Assembly: GCA_027604005.1 (NCBI GenBank)
Contig: JADGJT010000198.1
Coordinates: forward strand, 1-41,684
Direction: 5' to 3'
Origin: Dinochytrium kinnereticum
Lineage: Eukaryota; Chytridiomycota; Chytridiomycetes; Chytridiales; Chytridiaceae
DNA length: 41,684 nucleotides
Part shown: in pieces, positions 23,029 to 37,744 of the stretch
Layout of the letters: the number at the start of each line of letters is the position of its first letter
Position numbering within the stretch: position 1 is the stretch's first letter
Notes under the pieces: generated by a model
Database searches by the model: none
What the model was told of the DNA's origin: nothing
The model's input: only the letters and a program-made list of their open reading frames with translations
Translations under genes and position numbers: made by a program

Positions 23029-23761
23029 TCTCTCGAGAATTGATTGTATTGAGATATGACCGTTTAGGAGGATCGCTATATTGCATCTCAAAAAGTTTTT
23101 GATACTCTCTGTCGATTGCAACTGTTTTCAGCCCAATCAGACCTTCATAGTAAGCGACTATAGCCAGCGATTGGCCACCAATTATTTTCATTATCAGTGT
23201 CCACTTTATTACTATCACGCGAGCCCAACGCGCATTGCGGTGGTAGAGCGGCATCGGCTTTTTCTATGTGCGGCCTGTTCGAGGCATATATATCAAAACA
23301 ACGAAAAACATGTTTTTCCAGTTAAATAATGAATCTACCAATTACTAGTACCGATCAAGAAAAAAAAAATATCTATACCTGTAGCTGAGTGATGAGGGGT
23401 GCGATTTGCACTCCAACTTTCGTTATTGTTTTAGCATTTTTAACGGAAGACCAGAGGAAAATGGTACGTGCCAATCACAGCTCGTCTTTGACAATGGTTA
23501 GCCATTGTATGAAAATCACATACTGATTTCAGATAGGAGCCAGTTGTAGAATAAGCATTAGTAGGCTCTCAAAGTAAGCACAATCACTCAAACTGCAAGG
23601 GTGTGATCTCTTCTGCATAATTCACAACCTCTTGCCCTTACCACCTTGCTACTTAAGACAGCAGCTGTCGATTCTATCAACGCCGTTATCGTTCACCTTA
23701 CAAAGAAAGATTCCGTGAAGATTTGGACTGCTCTATTAGGATTTGAATTAACAACACCAAC
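23029..23761. promoter_or_regulatory. Divergent intergenic region between tyrosinase and MARK kinase
   Basis: This 733-bp gap separates the start of the minus-strand tyrosinase from the start of the plus-strand kinase, so both promoters must lie here. A TATATATC motif near 23287 and a CT-rich stretch near 23610-23670 before the kinase ATG are visible; neither is a proven element. Confidence 0.45.
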
Positions 23762-26219
<2,458 letters not shown>

Positions 26220-26944
26220 ACACGTCTTTTCCTGGTCATGCCACGACGATTCAGTGTAAAGATTGCTTGCCACCTTTCGGTTTGGTTTGCAGACTAAAAC
26301 GCACAACCATAATGGGATTATTTGGGATTCCTATACATGCAGAGATCTCATAACAGCTACAGGAAGAAAACCGCTTAATTACTTCCTCTAACGTTTTTTA
26401 ATTTGTCCTTTCACTTAGCAACTTAGCAGTCGACTTTTTTAAAAATCTTTTACTTCTTTCAAACACTCCCTTCTTATCATTTTCGTTTCAACACGATTGA
26501 TGATCGTCTGAGAGTCTCAACGTCTGATTCAATGGTTCTGTGTCTTTCTTTTCCCGATTTTAACCTCTGAAAATCACTCACTTTTGGGGTAGTTTGGGTC
26601 TTGCTCTTTAACATTTTCTCTTTGCTATATTTTATTTATAAATGCCCTATGATACCCTGCCTTCATCCAAAAACCTTCACAGCATACCCAAGAGAAGAGC
26701 CGGGAATAGTTAGAGTTCATCTTAAAAAATAAAAATGAATACAGAGTCACTTTTTCATAAGCCTAGCAGACGCGATGCTGACTGCCTTTCTAAGAGTTTC
26801 AAATCAACTTTCATTTGCAATTTATGATTTGATCGTCCATATCGGCGTTGAGATTTACGTGCGATTGTTTATCGCCCATTTAGGCCATGAGAGAAAGGTC
26901 CTACCTGAAGTCCTATTTGGATTTGCGGGGCTCCAGAAATACCC
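26220..26944. other. Intergenic region
   Basis: T-rich DNA between the kinase stop and the transporter start, both on the plus strand. It should contain the kinase 3' UTR and the transporter promoter. I see no gene. An upstream noncoding exon of the transporter cannot be excluded. Confidence 0.5.
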
Positions 26945-29900
26945 ATGGGAGGCCGTATTCAGTATGCCAGACTTACCGATGAGCCAGCTGTGGTCAATTG
27001 CGACGAGAAAGAAAGCTCACATAGAGTTGGTCTTGATGCTCAGGGAGAGTTTACAGTAGACACGTTTAAACTGAGGGAGGAAAATAAGACACCTCCTCAT
27101 AAGGCTCCCAGTAGGCAATGGACGGGTTAGTGGATAAAAATGGATCGCGACTAACGTACAAAAGACATATCGTTTCGCTCTTCTCTATCTGGGGATATTG
27201 GCTTAAGCTCCCAAGAGAGGAACCATTCCAACTTTTTGAACGCCGGATTTATTCGATCAGGTATATGACTGCAGTAAAACATGTCTAGATATAACAATTC
27301 AGCCTTGGCAGGAGGCCTCCTTCGAAATCCAGATTCAAGAACGGTATGGATGCCATCAAAGGGTAAAGCACCATGCGGCAAACAGTTATCGGATTCCAAT
27401 TCGGCAGCCCTGATTTATGGCTTGGCACGCGCCTTGCTGGTGTAAGCTTACCGAAATAGTAAAGTAAAAGCAATTTACAAAGGTTTTTCTCTACCCTAGG
27501 TACGGAGCACCGCTTTATCGTGTCGAGCGAAGAATTACAGAAGCTGGTGAAGGCCTCGGAATTACTACTTCGGTGCTATGTCTTCCTTCAGCAATCCTCA
27601 TAACCCTGGGAGATGGCTCGGTATCTCAGCCGACTAGGACCCATTTTTTAGAGGCCAATAATAGCGGATTCAACATGGGAAAACTTCAGGAGGTTGATCA
27701 GCTGGCAATACGATGCGCCAATTTACGTTTGGAGCGGGGATCACTTATATCGAATGCAAATGAATCAAAAGTCAAGCCTCACGCCATTAAGCTTAAGAAG
27801 AACTCTGCACTATCTATTGATTCCTTAACGGATAAAGCGGCTGTCAAGGATTCCGAGCTCCGAAGTCGGTTCTTAAATAACGAGCAAGTGCCGTCTTCAA
27901 ATATTTCTAGGGAAAGTCTCGGTAGCGACTTTATAAGCGACCTTACTGCGAGAAAACGTTTTGATATTTCTGGACGGCGTTCTGAAGCAGCAGGGGCATC
28001 GTCGTCTACCGCCGGGTTTGACTTTCCTCCGAATCTTCCGAAATCTGGATCTATCCTCGCTAGTGCGCACATCGCACAACATAAAGACGATAGTGAGAAT
28101 CCGTCAATTATGAATGAAGATGCTGTTCCGGTCATCGATCTTCAACGAGATTCTCCTCAAGCCTCAACTCGGTCTGTGTATTATCCTTCGACCGGCATAC
28201 AGGAAACCTTGAATGTGCCTAACGTTTTCGAGCTCATTAACCCTGCAAGATTATCCACCGCTGGTATTGCTCCTTTTCTATCTTCAAGTGTGAGCAGAAG
28301 ACCCTCCTACTTTGGAAAAGTCGATAAAGGGCCTGTGATTTCAGTTAGAGGCTCCCCGCGACTCCCCAAGTGCCAGTCAGAGGCATCAGGTTCTAGACAA
28401 GATTCTAGCGAGGCTGTGGTGGAGCAAGCTGTTAGAATTATTGATATGGAGCCATTTAAAGAGAGGTTCAGTGTATTGCGAGACCAATCGGAGCCGCATA
28501 GTGTATCGGGAAGTGTCTGTCAGCTTTTTAAAGAACCTTTAGAAAAGGCATCACAACCCCCTTTAACTTTAGACGATGTGGCCAAGATCCTAGAAGATCT
28601 AGACCATGTCGTTACTCGTCGAATACGTTATAGGACTGTCTATCGTGGTTCTGCATTTGCCATTCAAGCCTGTATGATTACCTTACTAATCTATAGAGGT
28701 TCTCTGGCTGATGCAGCTCTTTCTGCCATTCTTGGAAGTTTTGTAGGACTATCGTCAACCTTTGCCGAAAGATTCAACCTTCAATCTGCGTCAGATTTCA
28801 TTATTGCTTTGGCTGTCGCTGTACTAGCCCGATTTGCCGAACGGGCATGGCCCGGAAATCAAGCGGTTATTGATGCGATTTTGCAAAGCAATTCTTCGAA
28901 TCTAAGCAACTCAATGACAATGCTGACAGTAAACACAACGACTACGGCGAACGTCTTTCCCGGAACTGATGGAAGCTCAGGGATGGGGAATTCAAGCTTA
29001 ATAGCATCTTGGATAGATTCGGATTCATATATTTTCTATGGGGTATACGCATGCTATTCCACGTTTTCTCTGGCTTCTCTGGCTCAGCTTCTCCCAGGAG
29101 CTTCTATAACTTTAGGCATGCTAGAGCTTTCAACAAGCCCAGGTAATTTTTTCCTGGCTTGTTAAAAATAATACTTGCGACGGTCTTTTCTCACACAACA
29201 AAACAACTTTTATATATTTAAAAACAGTTGCTGGCTCTGTACGCATATTCCAAAGCTTTATCCGTGCTCTTAAGCTAGGATATGGTCTTACTCTTGGATC
29301 GAAACTGGCTATTTGGTTTATGACTGGACTTAGCGTTCCTTTGGCCGATTTTGGAGTGCAATCTGACTCTCGCCAGCACTGCCCTGAGTTTCGATTTGGT
29401 ATTCATAACTTAGAACTATGGCGAATAATGGCTTTTATTCCAGTAGGTTAACTATTCTCGACTCCTCTTACGTGAACCAAAAGATGAACATCGCAATTCT
29501 TGTCGCACTGAGCTCAAACACGCGTCAGTGGTTTGAGATGACTTTTGCTTCATTGTGTGCTTTTGCGGTTTCAATTTCCTCTGCAACTTTTTTCACACCG
29601 GTAAGCGTCGATAATCCCCAAATCACTTTGACCTTTGCCAAAAATCTAAATGAATTGATAAGGAAATCGCCGCCATGATATCTGCATTCGTGTTAGGTAT
29701 AATATCAAATTCATGGGCAAGAGCGACAAACGGCGTTGCTATAGCATCTGTACTTGCTGGTGACTATTCTTTTTACATATTTTCGATTCCTTCAATGCCC
29801 TAAGCCATCATTATTTTACACTTGAATTTAGGTATCTCATGGCTTGTGCCCGGGTCCGTTGGGGTTCAAACAACATTTGGTTTGTTTCATTCTTCTTCTG

Positions 29901-30034
29901 ACTGGACGCCTGGAGCCACGTTTGGTATGGATATGATCACTAGAGCAATGTCGATCGCCGTGGGGCTATATATGGCCAATGCGGTAATATTCCCCATAAA
30001 AATGAAGAAGATGGAGTCGGCAATTGAGCCTTGA
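26945..30034 (+). CDS. Prm10/ThrE-family (DUF1212) membrane transporter
   Basis: Exons 26945-27125, 27165-27260, 27303-27441, 27500-29142, 29228-29442, 29484-29600, 29663-29759 and 29832-30034 give 896 residues. The family includes bacterial threonine/serine exporters and yeast Prm10; the fungal substrate is unknown. The N-terminal ThrE part is clear: LARALLVYGAPLYRVERRI, then LGDGSVSQPTRTHF and FNMGKLQEVD. The membrane part starts near residue 518 and contains LPGASITLGMLELS, LKLGYGLTLG and LVPGSVGVQ, with about ten hydrophobic segments in all. Between the two, residues about 220-494 form a Ser-rich disordered insert. The family signature is split by introns at YGAP and at the second conserved block. 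The ATG at 26945 is the first in the frame, but the N-terminal 125 residues are not conserved and the true start could be further upstream. Several introns are only 39-62 nt long. Confidence 0.85.
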
Positions 30035-30258
30035 TTCCGTTTACTGTCGATAGTTCATTGTATTTTTTCGTATTGCCGGAGGAAGAGTTGAGGATAAATG
30101 GATAAGGCTTTATTCTCGGTGGATATTCTTTGCGTAGAGATGAGGTTGACGCGGGCTACTGATGGCAGGAAGCATGGGTTTTTTCTATGCAGTTATTTTT
30201 AATATAAATCAATATTCAATTTCGGAATTTCAGGAAGGTGTCAACTGGTTCTGCCGCC

Positions 30259-32415
30259 ATGACAGGTCCCAGCGCCAAAGGGCTTTCATCGCTACATCCG
30301 CCACATCACCTCCCATCGCTGCACTTAGGTGTCGCCCACCCCAAAGACCAGCGCACTCGCTCGCTCCCAAACAACTTGTCTGTCATACCTCCTCCACCAT
30401 CGACAACCTCAACCCATGCAGCCATACCTAAGCCTACCCCATCAGCACCAACGAATCCATCCTCCTCGTCCTCTGGGGCTGCGTCTGGAGTCAATTCATC
30501 TTCAAGCACTATCACACATCAACAGCAGTTACCGGCTTCAGGTCCTGGCCATGGTTTGCTGGGCCATCCGCATCACCTTCATCATCATCAGTCACATCAG
30601 CATCTGACGCATCTCACGCCGCCTGGGAAGAGGCAGATCTCATCAGTTACATTGCAGATGACTCCAGAGGCTTTGGAGCAAGGTTCTACTCAGAAAAGAG
30701 TTAAAGGAGAACCGATCGAGGCATTTTTGAAGAGAGCAAGTCATATGTCAATTGTTGGGAAGGGGGTCGAGGTCATGGAGAATTTGACCATGTGCAGAAA
30801 CCTTTCAGGTCGGTGGCAATTATATTAGCCGAAGCACTACCTGAATGTTTATTGCTTTTGAGTCACAGGCTATTTTCGTTATGCTAAATAATTAAACAAA
30901 CAGTGCTGTACCTTTATGATAACAGAATCACTGCTATAGTGGGTCTAGAATGTTGCAAGAATCTCACCAGGTTGTACCTTCAAAATAACCAGATTGAAGA
31001 GATTGAAGGTCTGGATTGCGGTTTGGACCGTCTTACCGATCTGTAAGCCTTAGCTTTCTCTTGCACTTTTCAAGTTCGTGGGAAATGGAATCAGGACCTG
31101 TTAACACTGTCTAATTTCTTTTGAATAAATATAGGCACTTGAGCGGTAATAAGATTAGCTTAATCACTGGGTTGCATGCATTACCAAGCCTGGAAACATT
31201 GCACGTAGATCATCAAAAAACTTCTGTTCCTTTAGAGTTTGATGTGGCTTCCATGGAGGCCCTTAGTGTTAGTCTCAATTTTGCTCTTTAAAACACTGCG
31301 TCGCGCCTCGCGTTCATCCTGTATTGTCCGTTAAGTAACTAAGGTCACCATTGCTATATCTAGGCTTCCCTTAAGCATTTGACTGCAACTTCCAATAGAA
31401 TCAAGGATCTCACACCTTTGACTGCATTATGTCGGCTGGAAGATATCGATATTAGCAATAATGATGTATCAGATTGGGAGGTACGTAATACGTGTGTTTA
31501 GTTGGAATATTGTAGATCTAATCTGTCCGGTTCTCCCTCAAACTACAAGGAAGTAAAAAATCTACTGGTCTGCTGCGAAGGTCTCGTTAATTTGAACATA
31601 AATTCAAACCCTGTGACCCAATCTGTTCTGAAGCTGCGACAGAGAGCTATACTTGCCAGCAAATCTCTTGGTTGGTTTTACATTAGATTCAGCATCGCTC
31701 ACCGCTTTTGTTTGAATAGAATGTTTCAACGAAAAAGATATTCCTCCTGTCGAGCGTGAATTTCTTTATAACATGGAGATGGCCCGAAAACGCAATCATC
31801 GAAACCCGACTGGTTTTCATGCTCAAGGTGCACCGTTTGGAAGACAGGATTCGTTTGGTGGACAACCGGCCCTGACAGCAATGGCATCATTTAATTCGCT
31901 GGATAGAAAGGTCTTAAACAATTTAGGGCTGAAGGTTTCTTTTGGAGGAATGGAGGAGAGCCGACCTATTCCTCATTTACCACCTTATGCAACACAGTAT
32001 CGGTCTGGGATATATTTCCCTCTCATTTATGTTCTTTTCTTTCATTCGTTCATCTTATAAATACCAGCTACGTTCTAAATCAGATTTACATTTTAACTAC
32101 AGAGATCTGATGCTACACCAAGTCGCTACTGTCTCCAAGGCCCTTGACCACCGCCGGGCCGCCCTCCGAAGCGGTATGAGAAGAGCGCAGGTTGCTCGCG
32201 CTGCCGAGATAAGCTTGATGCCAATTGAACAGCGTATTGTAGAGGGAGGTGGTGGGGAACCTTTAATGAGTCTCAGCAACGCAGTTGCTCCGATCCATTC
32301 TGGTCTGACGCCGAGGGCTTCTGATCCCAATTTCCTACAAAATCGATCTTTCCAGGACTTTTTTGGAGAAGGGGTCGGAGGGGATGGTATGATGGGGGAT
32401 TTTGAGGGGTTTTGA
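30259..32415 (+). CDS. PPP1R42-like leucine-rich-repeat protein
   Basis: Exons 30259-30808, 30904-31042, 31135-31267, 31364-31480, 31550-31670, 31720-32002 and 32103-32415 give 551 residues. ATG 30259 follows GCCGCC, a good Kozak context. Residues 1-150 are a low-complexity His/Pro/Ser tail. An SDS22-type LRR array runs from about 175 to 345: VLYLYDNRITAI, LTRLYLQNNQIEEIEGL, LHLSGNKISLITGL, and later LVNLNINSNPVTQ. The order of repeats, the spacer with a HVDHQK-type segment after the third repeat, and the cap with LASKSL..FNEKDIPPVEREFL match vertebrate PPP1R42 (LRRC67/TLRR), a PP1-binding protein at centrosomes, microtubules and cilia. The extra C-terminal 200 residues are basic and helical, then disordered, and are not in the vertebrate protein. 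Orthology is likely by motif order; the PP1-binding role is inferred. Confidence 0.82.
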
Positions 32416-32711
32416 AGGGATTATAGGAGAGATGATTTATTTCTTTTCATTTCCGTGGTCGGATGCTAGCGAGGTTTGTCGCCTTCAAGGGGTGCTCTTG
32501 GTCGGCCTCTCCGCTCTTGATGTATTTTTCAAGCCCGCTCATATAAAAAATAAAGACTTCCTGAAAGTCAAGGCTCTTCACGGCAAATCGCTCTCCTTTG
32601 GCTGGAAGGAGGTGACAAGCCAGGAAGGACACGTCACCGTGGGAACAAACAAAGCAAGAAATGTCCTCCTGAAATTTTCAATCAGAAACATCCTCGCAGC
32701 CTCGCCCATTC

Positions 32712-34683
32712 ATGAACGGAGCCAGTGACGGGGGACCTGACAGTGGAGGAATCGACGGCGCTGCTTACGATTCTAACTTGGAATGGCTTCATTGTAATCG
32801 GTGGGTTTCTTTGAACAATCACTCGACCAGAACATCATCACTGCGAAAACCAGCATCTCACGGTTGTTCACAAGCAATATCCGACACGCCAAAATGATCC
32901 AACTCTCTTCTTCTTTTCAATGGATTCAGATGCAAGTCCTACGATCATGATATTCCTCCATCACAGGGATACCCAAATGGATCATCTAGAAGGCCCGTCC
33001 GACCAATGTACATTACTCAATGCGGACACGTCTTTTGCCTACCATGCCTCGCTGAGAATTCCAGGGGCAATTTTCGGGGAGATACTATCCCGAATCATCC
33101 TTGTCCCTTATGCGGATCTGAGGGAGCCGTTGTGAGGATTGCGTCGGATGTAAGGAAGGTGTTTCTGTGGCTTTGTTTAATTGCTGTGAAGATGCCACCA
33201 GAGGTTGAGAGAATAGTTGCGCCAGCGGTGAACCTGCTTGAAGAGGGGTTAAGGGTTTACAAGGTATGCCTTTTGAGTTGGGTTTACTGATGCTTGTAGT
33301 TTCAATATGCGAATGCCATCAAGCTTATTCAGATGCTCAAGAAGAAGTCAGAATCACAGGCGAGCCTCCTCACACAAATAAAGCCAACACTCGAGGAGAC
33401 AAAAACGTGGGTTCTCATGGCAGAATATGTGCCTTTCTTACATGATGCTTTTTTTACCCGACAGTGAATGCTATAGTTTAAGAGAAAACAACCGGACTCT
33501 TCTCCACGAGAACGAACTTTTGAAAAAAGAGCTTGAGAGATTTCAAAGAGCACAAGGCGGATACGCCCAAAGGTTCATTGCATCGACTTTTTCTATCCAA
33601 TTCCAACTTTCCCACCAGATCATCGCATCAGCAGGACGTGAGGGATACCAACATCCCAAACCGTCTCAGTATCCCACCTGGCTCCCGAGGAAGCGCCGGA
33701 AGCTCTGTAGGAGGAAGCTTTGGTCGTGCCCACCAAAACCAGTCAACAACCACCACCTCCTCATCTCATCGTCCCGCCTCTGCCTCAAGCTTTACAAGAC
33801 AGCGTCCATCGACTCATCACCTCCAACAACAACAGCAGCAACCGCAACACTCCAACTTCTTTCCCCAACAGCAGCAGAGACATCAAGAAGTTCTGGACCT
33901 AACAGCTGAGCAGGATGCAAATCGATTTCAACAACGTCAACCCTCCCGCTCTTACTACGACCCTACCACCTCAGCGCGGTCGGGCGATTACGATCTGGCC
34001 ACCTCTCGGATTTTCGGTGAAATGGATAATATGGACGTTGCGCCACCGTCCCCTGTCCTTCCCGAACGTCGGCACTCATTTCATCCTGCGCAGCAGTCTG
34101 GTCAACAGAGTCATGGGTGGCAACCGCCGAATCCTAGGGTTGCTGGAGCACGACCGGTTTCCATGAGTGGGGGATCGCCCGTGCAGAGGATGGGAGGTGT
34201 AAGAGCGGGAATTGGGACGCCGAGACCGGGGACTGTGACGGGAGGGTCACCAAGGAGGCTTTCGGAGGTGACGGGAGGGTTTTCAGTTGCTGGTAGGCTT
34301 CATTTTTCGTTAAACCATTTGCTTTTGCGACTGTTTTTTGATGCCTTGTGCGGTGGACTCCCTTTTCTTTCTTTCTTTCTCTCTTTCGTCTTTTCTTCCT
34401 TCTTCATTCCTTCCTTTCATTCTTTCTTTCTTTCTTCCTTCCGTTCCTTTTCTTTTTTATTATATGATCTTTTCAACGACCTGTCTATCTCGTTTTCACC
34501 GTTGTTCATCCGTTCACCTTCTTTCGAACTCAAAAAACACCTCGTCTGTCTCTGTCTTTGTGCATAGGGAGAACACCACTCGTGCGAAGTCAATCTTTCT
34601 CCAACGCGACCGGGGTGCAGCCTTTCTCAACCTCCATGAACGCACGTCAACCCCGCGTTCCGACTCCGATTGGGAGACGGTAA
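32712..34683 (+). CDS. Zip3/RNF212/HEI10-type RING E3 ligase, meiotic crossover factor
   Basis: Exons 32712-32800, 32930-33149, 33192-33263, 33300-33406, 33465-33572, 33619-34292 and 34568-34683 give 461 residues. The RING starts WLHCNRC (Cys28, Cys31), like RNF212's own start, and continues QCGHVFCLPC (Cys61, His63, Cys66, Cys69) to CPLC (Cys88, Cys91), a full C3HC4 set. The first knuckle is followed by an insert that makes the ring longer than usual. Next are a MPPEVERI segment, a coiled coil at about 128-200 and a Gln/Ser/Pro-rich tail. This is the layout of the Zip3, ZHP-3, RNF212 and HEI10 proteins, which act as SUMO or ubiquitin ligases at meiotic recombination sites. The intron at 33150-33191 is 42 nt and has no stop, so it could be retained to add 14 hydrophobic residues. 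The tail intron (34293-34567) is pyrimidine-rich. Confidence 0.82.
34293..34567 (+). repeat. Pyrimidine-rich intron with (TTTC)n-like tracts
   Basis: The 275-nt intron before the last exon of the RING-protein gene holds long TTTC/TTCC runs, like those in the first 700 bases of the window. It is the longest intron of that gene and ends in GCATAG. Confidence 0.75.
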
Positions 34684-35305
34684 CAAGAATTCGTGTTTAA
34701 AGTCCTTGATGTTTAATTGATATTGGGACAAATGTATTTTTTTTTTAATGTATTTAAACAAGTATAATGAGTTATCAGTAGAACGACCATTTAAATATTA
34801 CGATGAGAATGTGGGGGAGTGCTCTGTTAAAGAAAGAAGGGAACCCCTCCGGAGATGTATTCATCAGCGACGTCAAGGAAATTCCACTAACCACTTGCCC
34901 CAAGTTGATAATGGGGAAGACTTGGACTGAACGGCCAATATCAGTCCAAGCCATTCCATGTGACTACAATCCCCAAAACACTCGCCCCTACATTCGTCAT
35001 AGGTGACTCGCCGTCGCAGCATTGTCGCAGCATCCATCGCGAGGGAATAACGAAGAGTTATCAGCGGATCAGCTTCCTCTCTTTGGATTCTCTACGTCTG
35101 TGACAACGACGTCTAAACGCAAATAAACATTTTAACTTCACACATCGTTATTCCTCTCAGTGTTAATGGCTTCTTTTATTATATTTTGTCTTCCTGCGCT
35201 GGGTCACCACCACTAAAGTGGTTTAGCGCGGGATACGATCACACTAAAACATGATCAGTACCCCCCTTAATGCCTTGAGGTGATGAACAGGGAAGAAACA
35301 AAACT
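34684..35305. other. Intergenic region between convergent genes
   Basis: This 622-bp gap separates the RING-protein stop (plus) and the oxidoreductase stop (minus). It contains an AT-rich run near 34735-34800 and no exon-like open frame or structured RNA that I can see. It should hold the 3' UTRs of both genes. Confidence 0.5.
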
Positions 35306-37744
35306 TCAGAGCTTCGCCTTCTTCGGCCTCGAGATAGCATCCAACAAATCCCTATCCTCCTCCGTCAACCTCCTATGCGGCAACAGCGACGACCCAACAC
35401 CCCTCCTAGGAACCTCACCAACCTCCAACCCCAACTCCCTAGCAATAACGCCGGCAACCCTCGGTTCACAAAACCGACCCTGACACCACCCCATCCCAGC
35501 CCTGGTTCTCTTTTTCACGGCATCCGTGGAATGAGCCCCCAAAGGCCGGTGAATGGCGTCAATGATTTCGGCCTCTGAAACGGTTTCACAGCGACAGATG
35601 ATGTTGAGGGATGGATCGGTGGGGTGGTCGATTTCGCCTTTGTAGGTTGGCGTTTTGGGAACGATGATTGCGGGACGGTGGGGGTCGAATGTTGGATTGA
35701 GGGGGAGGTTTAGCCCTGCGGTGCGCAGGATATCAACGACCATAACAGCGACCGCAGGGGAAGAAGTGAGCCCTGGTGAGTCGATCCCAGCGACATTCAC
35801 AAAGCCTTTGGCACGTTGACTCTCCTCAATGATGAAATCCCTTCGATCACTTTTAGCCCTTAGCCCCGCATAACTGGTGATCGCCTTATGAACATCAAAC
35901 CCAGGAACGGATTGTCTGGCGGACACCAGAATGTCTTCGAGAACTTGGAGGTTTGTTCTATTCGCTTCGGAGGTGTCACGGGAGGTTGGACCCAGGAGGA
36001 GGTTGCCGTGGTAAGTCTGGGAGACGAGGATGCCTTTCCCTTTTGCTTCGTTGGGGACTGGGAAGAGGACGTGGGTTACGAGCTTGCCTTGGGATTTATC
36101 GAGGATCACGTATTCGCCTTTGCGGGGGATGATGCGGAAGTCAGCGGCGCCGACCATGGATGCGACCTTTCGTTTTTTTTTGGTTTTGTGAGGTGGTTTT
36201 CAGTTAGAGACCGATTATAATTCATAAATAGTCACGTTATAAAACCATCCACGACCTTTAACCCTACAACGACAAAAGAAAACATAAAAAAAACAACACT
36301 CTCGCCATTACCTTATCCGAATACAAACCCGCAGCATTGATAACAAACCTCGTCTTGATGATCTCATCCAACCCTGCACGAACAACGTACCTCCCATCCG
36401 GAGACTCAATTTCATGACCGAGTCTCTGAATGTCCGTGACCTCATGACGAAGTTTGAACTCGACACCGTTGTGAATAGCGTTCTCGGCTAGTGCTATGGT
36501 ATATTCGTAAGGGGAGGTAATGCCTTGGGTGTTGTGAAAATGAGGAGGAGAGGAGGGGAGGGAGTTAGTTAAGTTTGGTAGATTGATTGGGGTGTGTGGG
36601 AGGAGTGCTTTTTGTTTTTGTCCGTTTATTTGATTGGGGTGGTTGGGTGGATAGAGTAGTGCTCTTATTCTTAAGGAAATCAGGCAGGAGGGGTAGGTGG
36701 GATGGTCGGAGCTTACCTGTATGTGGGCAATGAAGTGCGGCCACAACCTCAGGATTGATGTTTGGTTCCCTTTCGACAATCTCCTCCCGTCTCAATATCC
36801 TCAAATCCTTCACCCCTTAGAGAAGAAAGAAAAAGGAGAGAGATTCAGAAACAAAACAGTTTAACCTTGACTTATTCAAAAGAAAGTGAAGATAAACATC
36901 CATTCCCTCGTTTAAGAGACAAAAAAAACAAAAAAAACAAGAGGACTTCACCCCCCTCACCATTTTTTCTCCCATTCTCTAACAACTTCTGCAACAGCGG
37001 CACTTCATCCTCCGAGAACGCGAGGACAAGCGACCCCGTCACTCTGAACCCGAAATTAAGATCTTTGTCGAGAGCCGAGAACATGGTGTTGCCTTTGTGG
37101 GCTACTCGGGATTTGAGCGTGCCGTGGCGTTCGTCGTAGCCACCGTGAACGCTATTAGTGAAAGAGATTTGAGTTGAGAGTTCTTTTGAGAGAGAAGAGG
37201 GAAGGGTGGGTGTTGATATTGCTTTTTTTTATAAGGCGATGGCGAGAGTGAACTCCTTATGGAACAAAGAGAATATATGCAATGAACCTCGCCTCCCGGC
37301 ACCAAACCTTTTTTTTCTGGAAAGAGATAGAAGACCACATTCAAATTCAACCAGTTCACTTTTCTTTCATGTACCATTCATAAACGGCAGAGGTGGGAAA
37401 AACAGAAAAACAAAAAGGCAGGCGCAAGACTAATAAAAAAAAAACAAAAAAATAAACAACATAACCCACATTCCACTATTCGCCTTCGAAGCCCCGGCAG
37501 CAACATCATCCGCCTTCTCAACAACCACCACCTTAACACGATACTTTGACAACTCTCTCGCAATAGCGCATCCGACCACTCCCGCCCCAACAATCACCAC
37601 ATCGTAGACGTTGCCTGGCAGGGTTGTGACTGGGAGGTGGAAGGATGACGATGAGGAGGTGCAGTTGGGGGAGACTTTGCCGCGTGACGTGCAGCGTGTT
37701 GAGCAGGTGGAGCAGCGTCGGGGTGGGGTGTCCTCGATGTCCAT
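35306..37744 (-). CDS. FAD-dependent oxidoreductase with BFD-type [2Fe-2S] domain (bacterial GlpA-like)
   Basis: Exons (minus) 37744-37470, 37151-36961, 36815-36717, 36523-36312 and 36166-35306 give 545 residues. After a Ser/Cys/Arg-rich leader of about 45 residues comes the FAD-binding DAO fold: [18 protein letters not shown] (GxGxxG at 53-58), [15 protein letters not shown] across the first splice, and [11 protein letters not shown]. The C-terminal BFD-like domain has four cysteines (450, 452, 487, 492) in CRC and WCQGRFC, in a segment [17 protein letters not shown] that is characteristic of bacterial and archaeal FAD oxidoreductases annotated as glycerol-3-phosphate dehydrogenase-like. Eukaryotic GPD2 and L2HGDH lack this domain. 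The protein ends in AKL, a potential PTS1 peroxisomal signal. The leader could instead be a mitochondrial presequence; the two predictions conflict. Substrate is unknown. Flanks and length fit the bacterial family (480-500) plus the leader. Confidence 0.85.

Noticed and set aside
34338..34700. Plus-strand frame of 120 codons across the last intron of the RING-protein gene
   Set aside because: It is mainly translation of pyrimidine repeats; splicing from 34292 to 34568 gives a better tail.
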